A DNA stretch of 64,000 bases from Methanothermococcus okinawensis IH1 (GTDB lineage Archaea; AGJL01; Methanococci; Methanococcales; Methanococcaceae), in assembly GCF_000179575.2 (NCBI RefSeq), contig NC_015636.1, positions 496,001 to 560,000 of the forward strand. Direction: 5' to 3'. Below are positions 48,565 to 59,598 of the stretch, in pieces; the stretch's first letter is position 1, and every line of letters starts with the position of its first letter. The notes under the pieces are model-generated. The model ran no database searches. It saw only the letters and a list, made by a program, of their open reading frames with translations, and was not told the DNA's origin. The position numbers and the translations under genes were made by a program.

Positions 48565-49860
48565 ATGATTGTTGATAGAGCTCATGAATATCTTGAAAAA
48601 ATAGAAAAATCGAATATAAATGCATATGTTCAAATAAATAAAGATAGAGTGTTAAAAGAAGCAGAAGAATTAGAAAAAAATGAAAAATTAAAAAACAAAC
48701 CCCTTTATGGAAAATTAATTGCTATTAAATCAAATATAAATGTTAATGGATATACAATATCCTGTGCCTCAAAAACCCTTGAAAACTATGTGAGCTCCTA
48801 CGATGCCACAGTGGTTAAAAAAATAAAATCACAGGGGGGGCTTGTAATTGGAATGACTAACATGGATGAGTTTGCATGTGGAAGCAGTGGTGAAACATCC
48901 TATTATGGTGCCACAAAAAACCCAAATGCAGAGGATAGAATTCCAGGAGGTAGTAGTTCTGGAAGTGCCGCCGCAGTAGCTGCTGATTTATGCGATATGG
49001 CACTTGGAAGCGATACAGGAGGAAGTATAAGAAACCCTGCATCTCACTGTGGAGTAGTTGGATTTAAACCATCATACGGTGTAGTGAGCAGACAAGGGTT
49101 ATGCGACCTTGCTATGAGTTTTGACCAAATTGGACCTTTAACAAAAAATGCAGAGGATGCTTTTGTTTTAACAAATGTAATCAAAGGATTGGATATTTCA
49201 GACAGCACAACAGTGGATACTCCAAAATTCGAGAAAAAGAATATAGAAAATTATAAAATCGGGATTGTAAAAGAATTTATGGATGTTAGCGATGAAAAAA
49301 TAAGAAATAAAATAGAAGAAGGCATTGAAGTATTTAAAGACCTTGGATGTAAAATTGTAGAATTAAACTATAACTACACAGATTTAGCACTTCCAACCTA
49401 CTATTTAATAAACTATGTGGAGTTCTTCTCAGCAACAAGAAAATACGATGGTAGAAGATATGGTTATCCAATAGAAGAGGTATGTGGCGAAGAGGTTTTA
49501 AGAAGAATATTAATCGGAAAACATATAAGTGAGAAAGAGTTCAGTGGAAAATATTACAAAAAAGCATTACAGGCTAGAAGATTAATGAAAATGGAGATGT
49601 TAAAACTATTTAAGGAAGTCGATGTTATTGCATCACCAACAGTTCCAAAACTTCCACATAAAATAGGAGAGGAGCTCACCCCAATGGAGATGTATGCCTA
49701 CGATGTTTTGACAGTTCCTACAAATATATGCGGTATGTGTGCAGGAGTTGTTAAATGCGGAGATATAAACGGCATACCTGTTGGATTACAGATTCAAGGA
49801 AAACCATTTGATGATGAAAAGGTATTAAGTGCCATGATTGAATTTGAAAAGAATTATTAA
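48565..49860 (+). CDS. gatA: Asp-tRNA(Asn)/Glu-tRNA(Gln) amidotransferase subunit A
   Basis: This 431-residue amidase-family protein frees ammonia from glutamine for transamidation of mischarged tRNA. The Lys-Ser-Ser triad is visible: K55 (LIAIKSNIN), the cis-Ser near S131 in PGGSSSGSAAAVAA, and S154 in GSDTGGSIRNPA. In archaea GatABC mainly makes Asn-tRNA(Asn), while GatDE handles Gln (established knowledge). GatB and GatC are not in this window. The ribosome binding site GGTGATGAAAGG precedes the ATG. Confidence 0.93.
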   Translation: MIVDRAHEYLEKIEKSNINAYVQINKDRVLKEAEELEKNEKLKNKPLYGKLIAIKSNINVNGYTISCASKTLENYVSSYDATVVKKIKSQGGLVIGMTNMDEFACGSSGETSYYGATKNPNAEDRIPGGSSSGSAAAVAADLCDMALGSDTGGSIRNPASHCGVVGFKPSYGVVSRQGLCDLAMSFDQIGPLTKNAEDAFVLTNVIKGLDISDSTTVDTPKFEKKNIENYKIGIVKEFMDVSDEKIRNKIEEGIEVFKDLGCKIVELNYNYTDLALPTYYLINYVEFFSATRKYDGRRYGYPIEEVCGEEVLRRILIGKHISEKEFSGKYYKKALQARRLMKMEMLKLFKEVDVIASPTVPKLPHKIGEELTPMEMYAYDVLTVPTNICGMCAGVVKCGDINGIPVGLQIQGKPFDDEKVLSAMIEFEKNY

Positions 49861-49980
49861 TTTTATTATAGCAGTTTATCTAAATTATAGCTACTTTCTA
49901 TATTTCTATATTTACTTTCTTTTTATTTTATATTTTAATTTTTATTTAATTATTTATTTAAAAAATTAAAAAGGCAAAAT

Positions 49981-51153
49981 ATGATTATGGATGAAAAAGA
50001 AGTTTTAGAGGCATTGAAAAAATATAGAGAAATGGATTTAAAATATGAGGATGGTAGAATATTAGGTTCTATGTGCACAAAACCCCATCCCATTTCAAGA
50101 AAAATAAGCGAAATGTTCTTTGAAACTAACTTGGGAGACCCAGGATTATTCAAAGGAACAAAAAAAATAGAAGATGAAGTAATACACATGATGGGGAATT
50201 TTTTAAATAATGATAATCCATTTGGCTATATAATTTCTGGTGGAACAGAGGCAAATATTACCGCCATGAGGATAATAAAAAACCTTTCAATAAAAAAGGA
50301 AAGATTACCTAAGGTAATAGTTCCTGAAACTGCACATTTTTCATTTGAAAAGGCAAGAGAAATGATGGATTTGGAATATATAAAACCACCTTTAACAAAT
50401 TGCTACACCATGGATGTAAAATATATTAAAGATTACATTGAAGACAATAATAAAAATGATAATAAAAAAATAGATGGGATTGTAGCAATTGCTGGATGCA
50501 CAGAATTGGGAACTATTGACAATATAAAGGAAATTTCAAAAATCGCTGAGGAAAATAAAATATATCTTCATGTAGATGCCGCATTTGGTGGATTTGTAAT
50601 ACCATTTTTAGAGGAAAAATATAAAATGGACAATTACAATTATGAATTTGATTTTTCACTAAATGCCGTATCTTCTATTACAATAGACCCGCACAAAATG
50701 GGACTTGCACCAATTCCTGCTGGTGGGATAATTTTTAGAGATAGTTCATTTAAGAAATACTTAGATGTTGAAGCTCCATATTTAACAGATACTCATCAAG
50801 CTACATTAATTGGAACAAGAACAGGAATTGGTGTGGCTTCGGCATGGGGAGTAATGAAATTATTGGGAAAAGAAGGATATAAAAATATAGTATCTAAATG
50901 TATGGATAATACACATTATTTAGTAAAAAAAGCAAAGGAATATGGATTTGAACCAGTTATTAACCCAGTCCTAAATATCGTAGCTTTAAAGGATGATAAT
51001 CCATCAGAAACCTGTTTAAAACTCCGACAAATAGGATGGTATGTTTCCATATGTAAATGTGTAGGAGCTCTGAGAATAATATTAATGCCGCATGTTAAAA
51101 AAGAACATATTGATGAATTTATCGGAGCTCTTGCGAGTGTTAAAAAGAATTAA
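49981..51153 (+). CDS. mfnA: L-tyrosine/L-aspartate decarboxylase MfnA
   Basis: This 390-residue PLP enzyme of the group II decarboxylases makes tyramine for methanofuran and can make beta-alanine for coenzyme A in methanogens (established knowledge). The PLP lysine is K239 in [18 protein letters not shown]. Other family marks are [15 protein letters not shown] and [14 protein letters not shown]. Two ATG codons three codons apart (49981 and 49987) are possible starts, with a weak AAAGGCAAAA upstream. Confidence 0.92.
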   Translation: MIMDEKEVLEALKKYREMDLKYEDGRILGSMCTKPHPISRKISEMFFETNLGDPGLFKGTKKIEDEVIHMMGNFLNNDNPFGYIISGGTEANITAMRIIKNLSIKKERLPKVIVPETAHFSFEKAREMMDLEYIKPPLTNCYTMDVKYIKDYIEDNNKNDNKKIDGIVAIAGCTELGTIDNIKEISKIAEENKIYLHVDAAFGGFVIPFLEEKYKMDNYNYEFDFSLNAVSSITIDPHKMGLAPIPAGGIIFRDSSFKKYLDVEAPYLTDTHQATLIGTRTGIGVASAWGVMKLLGKEGYKNIVSKCMDNTHYLVKKAKEYGFEPVINPVLNIVALKDDNPSETCLKLRQIGWYVSICKCVGALRIILMPHVKKEHIDEFIGALASVKKN

Positions 51154-51242
51154 ATAAAATAGTATTAAGTTAATTATGTTATATTTAAAAATTTATAATT
51201 TATTTTTTATTAATTCTATCTACTCTATTATTTTATTTTTTA

Positions 51243-51725
51243 TTATTCATTGAATGACTCATCGTATTCTCCATCATCTATTAATTTATGAACTTCCTTA
51301 GGGTCTTTACCATCAACAGTTACACCAACTGAAACACAGGTGCCTATTACTTCTTTTGTGGCATTTTTTAAGTCATAGGACAGCATTGAATCCTTTTTCA
51401 TTTTTGCTATTTTAACAGCCTGTTCCATTGATAGATTGCCTACTATTTTGTGTTTTGGTTCTGTTGAACCTTTATCAAGTCCCAATTCTTTTTTAATAAG
51501 GGCCGATGTTGGAGGAATACCTACTTCCACTTCAAAGGACTTATCATCGGTATTTACAATTACTTTTACTGGAACACTCATTCCTTCATAGTCTTTTGTT
51601 TTGCTGTTTATTTCTTTAACAACATTCATAATATTTACACCAAGGGGTCCGATTGCTGGACCTAGTGGTGGTCCTGCTGTTGCCTTTCCACCAGTTACCA
51701 ATATTTCAACTATTTCAGTAGCCAT
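51243..51725 (-). CDS. rplK: Ribosomal protein uL11
   Basis: This 160-residue protein of the ribosomal stalk base has the conserved [25 protein letters not shown] segment (in two parts) that binds 23S rRNA, and [30 protein letters not shown] at the C-terminus. It is the last gene of the ftsZ-secE-spt5-rplK run. GGTGAATATA precedes ATG 51725; the frame opens three codons earlier. Confidence 0.95.
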   Translation of the reverse strand: MATEIVEILVTGGKATAGPPLGPAIGPLGVNIMNVVKEINSKTKDYEGMSVPVKVIVNTDDKSFEVEVGIPPTSALIKKELGLDKGSTEPKHKIVGNLSMEQAVKIAKMKKDSMLSYDLKNATKEVIGTCVSVGVTVDGKDPKEVHKLIDDGEYDESFNE

Positions 51726-51873
51726 TATATTCACCTCAAATTTACATCGTGTTTATCTAATCTTATTAACTTTTTAATTAAACTTTTTAATCATATTATA
51801 TATATCTGTATTTAAAACTTACTATACATCTATTTACTATACATCTATATAATACTATATAATAATATTATGA

Positions 51874-52314
51874 TTACTGATTTTTAGACACAATTTTAAC
51901 CTGTTCAATTCCAACAGTTATAGGTATAGGCACTGCGGCCTCCATTAACTCTAATGTTATCTCTTCTTTATGTTTATCCACTCTTGTAACTATTGCCTTC
52001 TCACCTTTAAATGGTCCTGCAACAAGTTCTACCACATCACCTTTATCGATACTTTCTATTATCTTTGTTGGAGATAACAAATGTTCTAACTCATCAATTG
52101 AAATTTCTCCTGGAACTATGCCCTTTACTTTAAATGTTTTTCTTACTAAATCTTCTACTGCCCCTTTATTAGGAGCTTCTACAAGGATATATCCTTTTAA
52201 ATCCTCCGTTGCCAATATAGAATATATATCAATCTTTTCTTTTTCAGCCCTCGAGGCTAAAAACTCTGCAACATTTTTTTCCTGACCTGTCGTAGTTCTA
52301 ATGGCAAAAATCAT
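51874..52314 (-). CDS. spt5: Transcription elongation factor Spt5 (NusG)
   Basis: This 146-residue factor has an NGN domain (IFAIRTTTGQEKNVAEFL, GYILVEAPNKGAVEDLVR) that binds the RNA polymerase clamp. A KOW domain (KGDVVELVAGPFKGEKAIVTRVD) contacts the ribosome or RNA. It works with Spt4/RpoE'', not in this window. The frame opens at TTG 52326, but that TTGGTGATG contains the ribosome binding site for ATG 52314. It is followed by uL11, the standard archaeal order. Confidence 0.93.
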   Translation of the reverse strand: MIFAIRTTTGQEKNVAEFLASRAEKEKIDIYSILATEDLKGYILVEAPNKGAVEDLVRKTFKVKGIVPGEISIDELEHLLSPTKIIESIDKGDVVELVAGPFKGEKAIVTRVDKHKEEITLELMEAAVPIPITVGIEQVKIVSKNQ

Positions 52315-52569
52315 ATACATCACCAAATTATAATAAAAATTAGATATAGATTAAAACCTTCATTTTATAAGTATTAAATAAGTATTAAATAAATACTTTC
52401 AAAATAGAATAAAATAATTAAAAATAATTAATAAATTAATAAATAATTAATAAACAATTTTAAGTTATTAATTTAAGTTATTAATTTTAGACATAAATAT
52501 ATTAAAAAGAATATATATGTTAAAAAAACTAAAATTTTATAAAAAAATGTTTAATATATTATATATATC

Positions 52570-52815
52570 TTATGGTTTTAGTAGCCCTTTTAAATAAGTA
52601 ATTGGCACATGTATTACAAAACCAATAGCACCAAGAAGACATATTCCAAGACCTGTAACCTTGGATACATTCAAAAATTCGTCCCTTGTGGGTTTTCTTG
52701 AAATCATTAATACCCTTTTACATTGATTTAGAAATGATTTTAAATCGTTAATTTTAGCATTTATTTTTGTATTGGTGCTATTATCATTAAGATTATTCTT
52801 CTTATCTCTAACCAC
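52570..52815 (-). CDS. secE: Preprotein translocase subunit SecE (Sec61 gamma)
   Basis: This 81-residue single-span protein is the clamp of the SecYE translocon. The signature LNQCKRVLMISRKPTRDEFLNVSKVTGLG precedes a membrane helix (ICLLGAIGFVIHVPITYL). The N-terminus (NNLNDNSTNTKINAKIN) is longer than usual and Asn-rich. The start is GTG at 52815 behind GGCGAT. It lies 66 nt after ftsZ. The 255-bp gap to spt5 is AT-rich without a gene. Confidence 0.9.
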   Translation of the reverse strand: MVRDKKNNLNDNSTNTKINAKINDLKSFLNQCKRVLMISRKPTRDEFLNVSKVTGLGICLLGAIGFVIHVPITYLKGLLKP

Positions 52816-52881
52816 AATATCGCCTCTATATGTCGCTACATATTTTATATATTAATATATAGCTATACATTTATATATATT

Positions 52882-53973
52882 TTAAATCCTTGGAAGGTCA
52901 ATAAATACTTTCTTAGAGCCTTTTGGAGTATTAAATGGACATATTCCAGAAGATTTTGTTCCAGTAATTATAAGCAATACCCTCAATGTATTTTCAGAAT
53001 TTTCGTCAATGGTTGTTCCCCAAATTATCTTTGCATTATCGTCTAATCTTTCGGAAACTGTTGAAACTATTTCTTTTGCCTCTTCAAGACTCATATCCTC
53101 AGGACCCGTCACATGTATTAATGCACCAGAAGCACCCTCCACATCAACGCATAATAATGGACTATTTAGAGCCATGTTTATGGCTTCTTTTGCCCTTTTC
53201 TCAGAATCGCTCTCACCAATTCCTATCATTGCTATACCGCCATTACACATTACAGCCCTTACATCTGCGAAATCCACATGTATATCCCCAACATTCTGAA
53301 CTAAATCTATCATACCTTTTACCGAATTCATTAAAATTTCATCTGCAACTTTAAATGCTGTCCTTAAAGGCATGTTTGGAACTATCTCCAATAATTTATC
53401 ATTTGGAATGATTACAATTGTATCTGCTACCTCTCTCAATTTATTTAATCCAGTAATGGCATTGTCCATTCTAACTTTTCCTTCCATTGAAAATGGTAGT
53501 GTAACTACTGCAACAGTTAATGCTCCCATTTTTCGTGATATTTCTGCTACGATTGGAGCTGAACCAGTTCCAGTTCCTCCACCTAAGCCGCATGTAATGA
53601 ACACCATATCAGAATCTTGAAGTGCCTTTTTTATATCTTCTGCATTCTCTTTTGCCGATTCCTCACCCTTAGTTGGGTCCCCACCAGCACCTAAACCTCT
53701 TGTAAGATTCTTACCTATCAATACCTTTTCATCGGCTTTTGTTTTTATCAACTGCTGAGCATCAGTATTTACTGCTATGGTTTTTGCATCTTTTATTCCT
53801 TCAATCGTAAGCCTGTTTATGGCATTGTTTCCTGCACCGCCGCATCCTACTACTGTTATTCGAACTTTTGATTCATTTATTAACTCCAAAAGTTCTTTAT
53901 CTACATCGGAAAGATTCTGCGTATCGTCATCCAATGGATTATCTTCCATAACTATATTCTTTAAGAACTTCAA
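52882..53973 (-). CDS. ftsZ: Cell division protein FtsZ
   Basis: This 363-residue tubulin-like GTPase forms the division ring. The tubulin signature [10 protein letters not shown] is at 131-140. The N-terminal nucleotide loop [17 protein letters not shown] and the T7-type [16 protein letters not shown] segment for GTP hydrolysis are present. The N-terminal 35 residues are acidic. The C-terminus ends soon after the core ([14 protein letters not shown]), with a short conserved tail. Start TTG 53973 has the strong site AGGAGGTAA. It heads the ftsZ-secE-spt5-rplK run, divergent from top6A. Confidence 0.95.
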   Translation of the reverse strand: MKFLKNIVMEDNPLDDDTQNLSDVDKELLELINESKVRITVVGCGGAGNNAINRLTIEGIKDAKTIAVNTDAQQLIKTKADEKVLIGKNLTRGLGAGGDPTKGEESAKENAEDIKKALQDSDMVFITCGLGGGTGTGSAPIVAEISRKMGALTVAVVTLPFSMEGKVRMDNAITGLNKLREVADTIVIIPNDKLLEIVPNMPLRTAFKVADEILMNSVKGMIDLVQNVGDIHVDFADVRAVMCNGGIAMIGIGESDSEKRAKEAINMALNSPLLCVDVEGASGALIHVTGPEDMSLEEAKEIVSTVSERLDDNAKIIWGTTIDENSENTLRVLLIITGTKSSGICPFNTPKGSKKVFIDLPRI

Positions 53974-54252
53974 GTTATTACCTCCTATATCCTATAATCA
54001 GTTATATATAATATTTATAACATATATTATATATTATATAATGTAAATTAATAATAACTCTAAAATATATAAAAATAAATATATAAAAATTTTATTTTAA
54101 TAATTTATCTTACAGATATTTTTAATTATAATACACACATAATAATAGATATATCATAATAAATCAATTAAATATTATAAGTTATGGCATAGTTATAATT
54201 TTTATTATTATATATAAATATATATTTATTATTAAAACTTAACGGTGGAAGT

Positions 54253-55350
54253 ATGATATCATCAAAAGCAAGAGAAGATGCTAAGAAGAAAATTATTGAT
54301 GTTGCAAACCATATGTATAATAGCATCCTCAATGGTAAAAGACCAAAACTTAAATTTCCAGTTAGAAGTTTGGCAAATGCTAGATTCGATAAAGAAAAAG
54401 GGACATTTGTATTGATGGGCAAAGAAAAAGAAAGAACCTTAACAGTTAATCAAGCTAAAATATTTGCACAAACTGTAAAAATGATGGAATTTTCAAAAGA
54501 ATTATTGGATACAGATGATTTCTCAACACTGAGGGAAGCATATTATGTTTCAAAAAACTGGGGGGAGGCAAGATTTGATGACCAGCAGCCTTCTAACAGT
54601 GTTATAGAAGACCTTGAAGCTGCTTTGAATTTTTTAAGGGAGGAGCTCGGATTCATACCTGAGGAAGATGGCTCTTCTGTTGTTGGACCGCTCAAAGTTG
54701 TAGATAAATCAGCGGAAGGAGAGGAATTAAAGGTAGATTGTGAGAAATTAGGTAGTGGAGCATACAATATTCCAAACGATATTACAAAATTGGAATTTGA
54801 AACAGATGCAGATTTTATACTGGCAATAGAAACAGCAGGTATGTTTGCAAGATTAAACGCTGAAAAATTCTGGAAAAAACACAACTGTATTTTAGCATCC
54901 TTAAAAGGTGTCCCAGCAAGGGCTACAAGAAGATTTATAAAAAGATTGAATGAAGAGCATGAGCTCCCAGTTTTGGTATTTACAGATGGTGACCCTTATG
55001 GGTATCTTAATATTTACAGGACATTAAAAGTAGGTAGCGGTAAGGCTGTTCATTTGGCTGATAAACTTGCAGTTCCTGCGGCAAGATTAATTGGAGTTAC
55101 ACCACAAGACATTGTCGATTATGACCTACCCACCCATCCTTTGAAAGACCATGACCTTAAAAGATTGAAAGACGGTCTAAAAAACGATGATTTTGTAAAA
55201 AGTTTCCCAGAATGGCAGAAAGCATTAAATCAGATGATTGAAATGAAAGAAAGGGCAGAACAGCAATCTTTGGCAAAATATGGTTTGAAGTATGTTGTTG
55301 AGGAATATCTTCCAGCTAAGATTGAAGATAATAGCACCTGGTTACCTTAA
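54253..55350 (+). CDS. top6A: DNA topoisomerase VI subunit A
   Basis: This 365-residue DNA-cleaving subunit of the archaeal type IIB topoisomerase is related to Spo11. The catalytic tyrosine is Y97 or Y98 in STLREAYYVSKNW. The Toprim acidic residues are E193 (AIETAGMF) and D245/D247 (FTDGDPYGY). The length is standard. Subunit B is not adjacent, unlike in many archaea. The start ATG follows a GGTGGAAGT site in the divergent gap shared with ftsZ. Confidence 0.94.
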   Translation: MISSKAREDAKKKIIDVANHMYNSILNGKRPKLKFPVRSLANARFDKEKGTFVLMGKEKERTLTVNQAKIFAQTVKMMEFSKELLDTDDFSTLREAYYVSKNWGEARFDDQQPSNSVIEDLEAALNFLREELGFIPEEDGSSVVGPLKVVDKSAEGEELKVDCEKLGSGAYNIPNDITKLEFETDADFILAIETAGMFARLNAEKFWKKHNCILASLKGVPARATRRFIKRLNEEHELPVLVFTDGDPYGYLNIYRTLKVGSGKAVHLADKLAVPAARLIGVTPQDIVDYDLPTHPLKDHDLKRLKDGLKNDDFVKSFPEWQKALNQMIEMKERAEQQSLAKYGLKYVVEEYLPAKIEDNSTWLP

Positions 55351-55442
55351 ATTTATAATATTAAAAAATTTAAATAAAATAATATATTAAAACATAGTTT
55401 ATCTAATTTTTATTAAGTTTTGACTTTTTTATAGGGGAAATC

Positions 55443-55967
55443 ATGGCTAAAAAACCAATTATAGCGAAGCTTTCAGATGACAGAGTTTTGATATTTAACA
55501 GGGACGGTATTTCAAGATTAAATGCAAAAGGATATGGTGAATTAAATGATAATTTTTTATCTATTTCATTGGTTGAATCCCTATATTTAGTTTCCAAGAA
55601 ATGGATTAAAGTTAAATCCAAAAAAGATAAATTTTTATCTTTTGAAGAATTATATGATTACGCACACAATATCGATGAGAAATTGTGCATAAAATACCTT
55701 GTTTATAAAGATTTAAGAAACAGAGGTTATACTGTAAAAACGGGATTAAAATATGGTTCTGATTATAGATTATACAGTAGAGAAAACATCGATGAGATTC
55801 ATTCCGAATATCTTGTTAAAGTTTTTTCCGAAGATAGGCCCTGTGCTATTTCAGAGCTCACCGGGTTTGTGAGGGTAGCACATTCTGTAAGAAAAAAACT
55901 TATAATAGCCATTGTTGATGATGATGGAGATATTGTTTATTACAACATGGGATATTTAAGGCTTTAA
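55443..55967 (+). CDS. endA: tRNA-splicing endonuclease EndA
   Basis: This 174-residue subunit of the homotetrameric archaeal enzyme cuts introns from tRNA at bulge-helix-bulge sites. The catalytic triad is visible: Y111 (GSDYRLYSR), H120 (EIHSEYLVKV) and K151 (AHSVRKKLIIAI). The N-terminal domain (1-80) is the usual non-catalytic one. The three tRNA genes seen here have no introns. It starts 92 bp after top6A on the same strand with a GGGGAAA site. Confidence 0.93.
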   Translation: MAKKPIIAKLSDDRVLIFNRDGISRLNAKGYGELNDNFLSISLVESLYLVSKKWIKVKSKKDKFLSFEELYDYAHNIDEKLCIKYLVYKDLRNRGYTVKTGLKYGSDYRLYSRENIDEIHSEYLVKVFSEDRPCAISELTGFVRVAHSVRKKLIIAIVDDDGDIVYYNMGYLRL

Positions 55968-56139
55968 ATAATTATAATAAAAAGATAAAGAAATAATAAA
56001 AACCATATGACATAAAAAATAAATGATATAAATGAAAAAATAAATAATAGTAAATTAATGAAATTAAATTAATGAAATAAATTAAAAGTTTAAAAAATAC
56101 TTAAAACTAATTAAAATTAAAAATATTATTTGGGATATT

Positions 56140-57171
56140 ATGAAAATTACACCAGAAAATGAAAAAAAACTCATTATAGATATCCTTATGAAATATGGAG
56201 TAAATAAAAAAGACGCCGAAACCACGGCAAATGTATATGTTGAGGCAGATTTAAAAGGTTTTACATCACATGGAATTGGAAGATTTCCACAAACAGTTAC
56301 AGGTCTTGAAGCAGGAGTTATTAAACCAAATCCTAAAATGAAAATTATAAAAGAAAGCCCTGCAACAGGAACCATCGATGGCGATATGGGATTGGGTTAT
56401 GTAATTGGTGAAAAAGCCATGAATATGGCAATTGAAAAGGCAAAAAATATAGGTATTGGAGCTATTGCCACTGTTAATGCAAATCACTTTGGTATTACGG
56501 GGCATTATTCGGAAATGGCACTTAATGAGGATTTAATTGGTATTGCTATTACAAATACAGAACCTGCAATGGCTCCTTTTGGAGGAACTACAAAAATTTT
56601 GGGAACAAATCCAATAGCCATAGCAATTAAAGGAAAAAGACATACTTATTCCTTAGATATGGCTACTGCTTCTATTGCCAGAGGTAAAATCCTCGAAGCC
56701 CTAAGACTTGGAAAAGAAATTCCAGAAGGGTGTGCTGTGGATAAAGAAGGAAATATAACCACAAACCCTGAAAAAGCCTTAGAAGGTTCTATACTCCCAT
56801 TTGGAGGACCTAAGGGATATGGTCTTGCATTAGCTATTGAAATCATTTCAGCAATTGGCGGAGCTCAGATGGGAACAAATGTGAAAGGAACTAAAAACCC
56901 AAGGGACAAATGCACCAAGGGAGACTTTTTTATGGCTATAAATCCTGAATTCTTTGGAGATAAAGAGGAATTTATGGATAAAATCGATAATCTCATAGAT
57001 GAAATAAAAAACTCTAAACCAGCGGAAGGATTTAACATATTAATACCTGGAGAAATTGAAAAAATGAATATTGAAAAAAACAAAAATGGTTTTGAGTTAG
57101 ATGATATATTGTATAATAAATTAAAAGACATTTGCGATAAAAATGGTTTAAATATTACTGAATACATTTAA
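56140..57171 (+). CDS. comC: L-sulfolactate dehydrogenase ComC (LDH2/MDH2 family)
   Basis: This 343-residue NAD(H)-dependent dehydrogenase belongs to the LDH2/MDH2 fold. The family marks are GFTSHGIGRFP, ANHFGITGHYSEMAL, TNTEPAMAPFGGTTKILGTNP, and LPFGGPKGYGLALAIEIISAIGGAQ in parts. The M. jannaschii orthologue MJ1425 oxidises or reduces sulfolactate in coenzyme M synthesis and also acts on malate (established knowledge). The ribosome binding site is TTGGGATATT. It precedes secF by 102 bp. Confidence 0.9.
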   Translation: MKITPENEKKLIIDILMKYGVNKKDAETTANVYVEADLKGFTSHGIGRFPQTVTGLEAGVIKPNPKMKIIKESPATGTIDGDMGLGYVIGEKAMNMAIEKAKNIGIGAIATVNANHFGITGHYSEMALNEDLIGIAITNTEPAMAPFGGTTKILGTNPIAIAIKGKRHTYSLDMATASIARGKILEALRLGKEIPEGCAVDKEGNITTNPEKALEGSILPFGGPKGYGLALAIEIISAIGGAQMGTNVKGTKNPRDKCTKGDFFMAINPEFFGDKEEFMDKIDNLIDEIKNSKPAEGFNILIPGEIEKMNIEKNKNGFELDDILYNKLKDICDKNGLNITEYI

Positions 57172-57273
57172 AAATATATTTATATATTATGTTCATATTT
57201 TTATAATTATGATTATATTACCATTTAAACATTTTTAATTTTAAAACCTTTGATATAAGTTGGAGGGAACTAA

Positions 57274-58125
57274 ATGAAAATAAATTATAAAATAATAGCA
57301 ATTATACCCATAATATTGACTATACTTTCAGGTATTTTTGTATATGCCCATGGGTTAAAGGAAAGCATAGATGTTAGTGGAGGTAGCGAAATAACAATAA
57401 CTGCCCCAAATAATGTAGATATAGTCAAATTAAAAAATATGCTTCCAAAAGGAGTTGAAGTAAAAAAATCTCAATCAGCATCTGGAACATTTATTATTAT
57501 TCGGGCTGGAAAAGATGTAGATACCTCCAAAATTGATGAAGCGCTAAGAAAATTCTTTAATGTTAATGATTTAAATGAGCTCCAATATTCTCAAAAACAA
57601 ATAGGAGCGTCACTAAGTGAAAAATTCTGGACGGATGGATTTAAAGCTGTTGGATTTGCGTTTGTATTTATGGCTATTGTGGTATATCTCGTATTCAGAA
57701 CACCTATTCCAAGTGGTGCGGTTATCCTTGCGGCAATGTCCGATATAATAATTGCAATTGGTGGTATGAGCTTATTTGGAATACCTGTATCAACTTCTAC
57801 GGTTGCAGCGTTGCTTATGCTTATTGGATACAGCGTTGATACCGATATTATGCTAACCACACGAGTATTAAAAAGAAGAGCTGGAACGTTGGATGAGAGA
57901 ATAAGGGAATCCATGAAAACTGGAATAACCATGTCCATAACAACCATTGTAGCAATGTTTGTGCTATATTTAGTGGTGACATATATCGTACCTGCTGCAA
58001 GTTTATTGAAGGATATTTCAGTCGTTATATTATTTGGTTTAATTGCAGATTTAATGACTACATGGATGACTAATGCAGGTATTTTAAGATATTATGTTTC
58101 AGAATATAAGAAGAAAGGTAATTAA
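57274..58125 (+). CDS. secF: Protein-export membrane protein SecF
   Basis: This 283-residue archaeal SecF works with SecD to help proteins cross or enter the membrane. It has an N-terminal helix, then the periplasmic-type domain (GLKESIDVSGGSEITI onward). Five helices follow with FRTPIPSGAVILAAMSDIIIAIGGMSL (parts) and MLIGYSVDTDIMLTTRVLKRR. The start follows TTGGAGGGAAC. The order secF-secD, 74 bp apart, is normal in archaea. Confidence 0.93.
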   Translation: MKINYKIIAIIPIILTILSGIFVYAHGLKESIDVSGGSEITITAPNNVDIVKLKNMLPKGVEVKKSQSASGTFIIIRAGKDVDTSKIDEALRKFFNVNDLNELQYSQKQIGASLSEKFWTDGFKAVGFAFVFMAIVVYLVFRTPIPSGAVILAAMSDIIIAIGGMSLFGIPVSTSTVAALLMLIGYSVDTDIMLTTRVLKRRAGTLDERIRESMKTGITMSITTIVAMFVLYLVVTYIVPAASLLKDISVVILFGLIADLMTTWMTNAGILRYYVSEYKKKGN

Positions 58126-58199
58126 ATAATTAAATAAAATCAAAATAAAAAATATAAAAATAATTAAAAATAAAATGATATCTATTTGAGGGATAGGTT

Positions 58200-59369
58200 A
58201 TGAAACTATTGAAGGATAGTAGAATATTAATCCTTATAGGATGTATCGTTTTGTCAATACTTCTAATCTCATTTAAAGGAATTTCTTATGGGGTTGATTT
58301 AAGTGGGGGTTCTATAATTGTATTAAAAACTAATGAGCCCCTTTCAGAACAAAACATGACGGTAGTCACTACAATATTATCAAATAGGTTAAATACAAAT
58401 GGTTTAAGTGATATCACAGTTTATCCAAGAGGTAACGATGAGATAGTAGTTGAAATACCAAAAACTGCTGATTTAGATAGAATAAAAAAGATTTTAACCC
58501 AACAGGGAGTCTTTATAGCTAAAATAGATAATATTACAGCATATACTGGGCAGGATGTAGCTTATGTTGAAGAACCTGGAAATACACCTTCGGGGTATGG
58601 AGTAAGTTTTAAATTAACTTCCGAAGGAGCGAATAAATTTGCAAAAGTGGCATATGGAAAAGGAGGTCATACTGTTGAGCTCTATATGGATGGTAAGTTG
58701 GTAAGCAATCCTACTTTATCACCGGGATTGGCAGATGGAAAACCTCATCCAGACCAGATAATCACAGTTTCAGGTAGTAATCCTACCAAAAGTGATGAAG
58801 ATGAAGCATGGGCAATATATACTGCATTAAAATCTGGTTCTTTACCTGTTAAACTACATATTGAATATATAAGTTCAATATCGCCAACACTTGGAAAAGA
58901 ATTCATTAATGGAGCTATAATAGCAGGATTGTTTGCATTTTTAGCAGTTGGAGCTGTTGTTGCAATAAGATATAAAAAACCTATGATTGTATTACCTATA
59001 ATGATAACCTGTGCATCTGAGATATTGTTAATACTTGGATTTGCATCGGCAATTGGCTGGAAACTTGATTTGGCTTCAATTGCTGGGATTATAGCATCAG
59101 TTGGAACTGGGGTAGATGACCAGATTGTTATAACCGATGAAACACTTTCAAGAGAGTCAAACAGAGTTAAAAAAAGTATTAAACGGGCATTCTTTATTAT
59201 ATTTGCATCAGCAGGGACTACAATTGCCGCAATGCTTCCATTGTTTGCTATGAGTATTGGAATGTTAAAAGGATTTGCCATTACAACCATAGCTGGTGTA
59301 TTAATAGGGATATTTATTACAAGGCCTGCATTTGCAAGAATTGTTCAGTATGTGATAAAAAAAGAATAA
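58200..59369 (+). CDS. secD: Protein-export membrane protein SecD
   Basis: This 389-residue archaeal SecD has an N-terminal helix, the SecD domain starting FKGISYGVDLSGGSIIVLKT, a base and head region (about 60-230), and five C-terminal helices including ASIAGIIASVGTGVDDQIVITDETL. The acidic residues in the helix-4 motif are those implicated in proton-driven movement of SecD. The site is GAGGGATAGGTT before the ATG. The 229-bp gap downstream is A-rich, then T-rich, without a gene. Confidence 0.93.
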   Translation: MKLLKDSRILILIGCIVLSILLISFKGISYGVDLSGGSIIVLKTNEPLSEQNMTVVTTILSNRLNTNGLSDITVYPRGNDEIVVEIPKTADLDRIKKILTQQGVFIAKIDNITAYTGQDVAYVEEPGNTPSGYGVSFKLTSEGANKFAKVAYGKGGHTVELYMDGKLVSNPTLSPGLADGKPHPDQIITVSGSNPTKSDEDEAWAIYTALKSGSLPVKLHIEYISSISPTLGKEFINGAIIAGLFAFLAVGAVVAIRYKKPMIVLPIMITCASEILLILGFASAIGWKLDLASIAGIIASVGTGVDDQIVITDETLSRESNRVKKSIKRAFFIIFASAGTTIAAMLPLFAMSIGMLKGFAITTIAGVLIGIFITRPAFARIVQYVIKKE

Positions 59370-59598
59370 AAGGTATTAAAAAATATCAAAAATAAAAAAA
59401 TTTAAATAAAGAATAATAAAATTAATAGAAAATAAGTAATAAGTAAATAAATAAGCAACTAACATATATCCTTCTTTTAATTTTTAATTTATTTTTAATT
59501 TTTATTAATTTAACTTTCTTTAACATTTTATTTATTAATTTTTGCAAAAATGTTATATATATGTTTTATAATGTATTTTATAAGTTATAGGGATGTGC

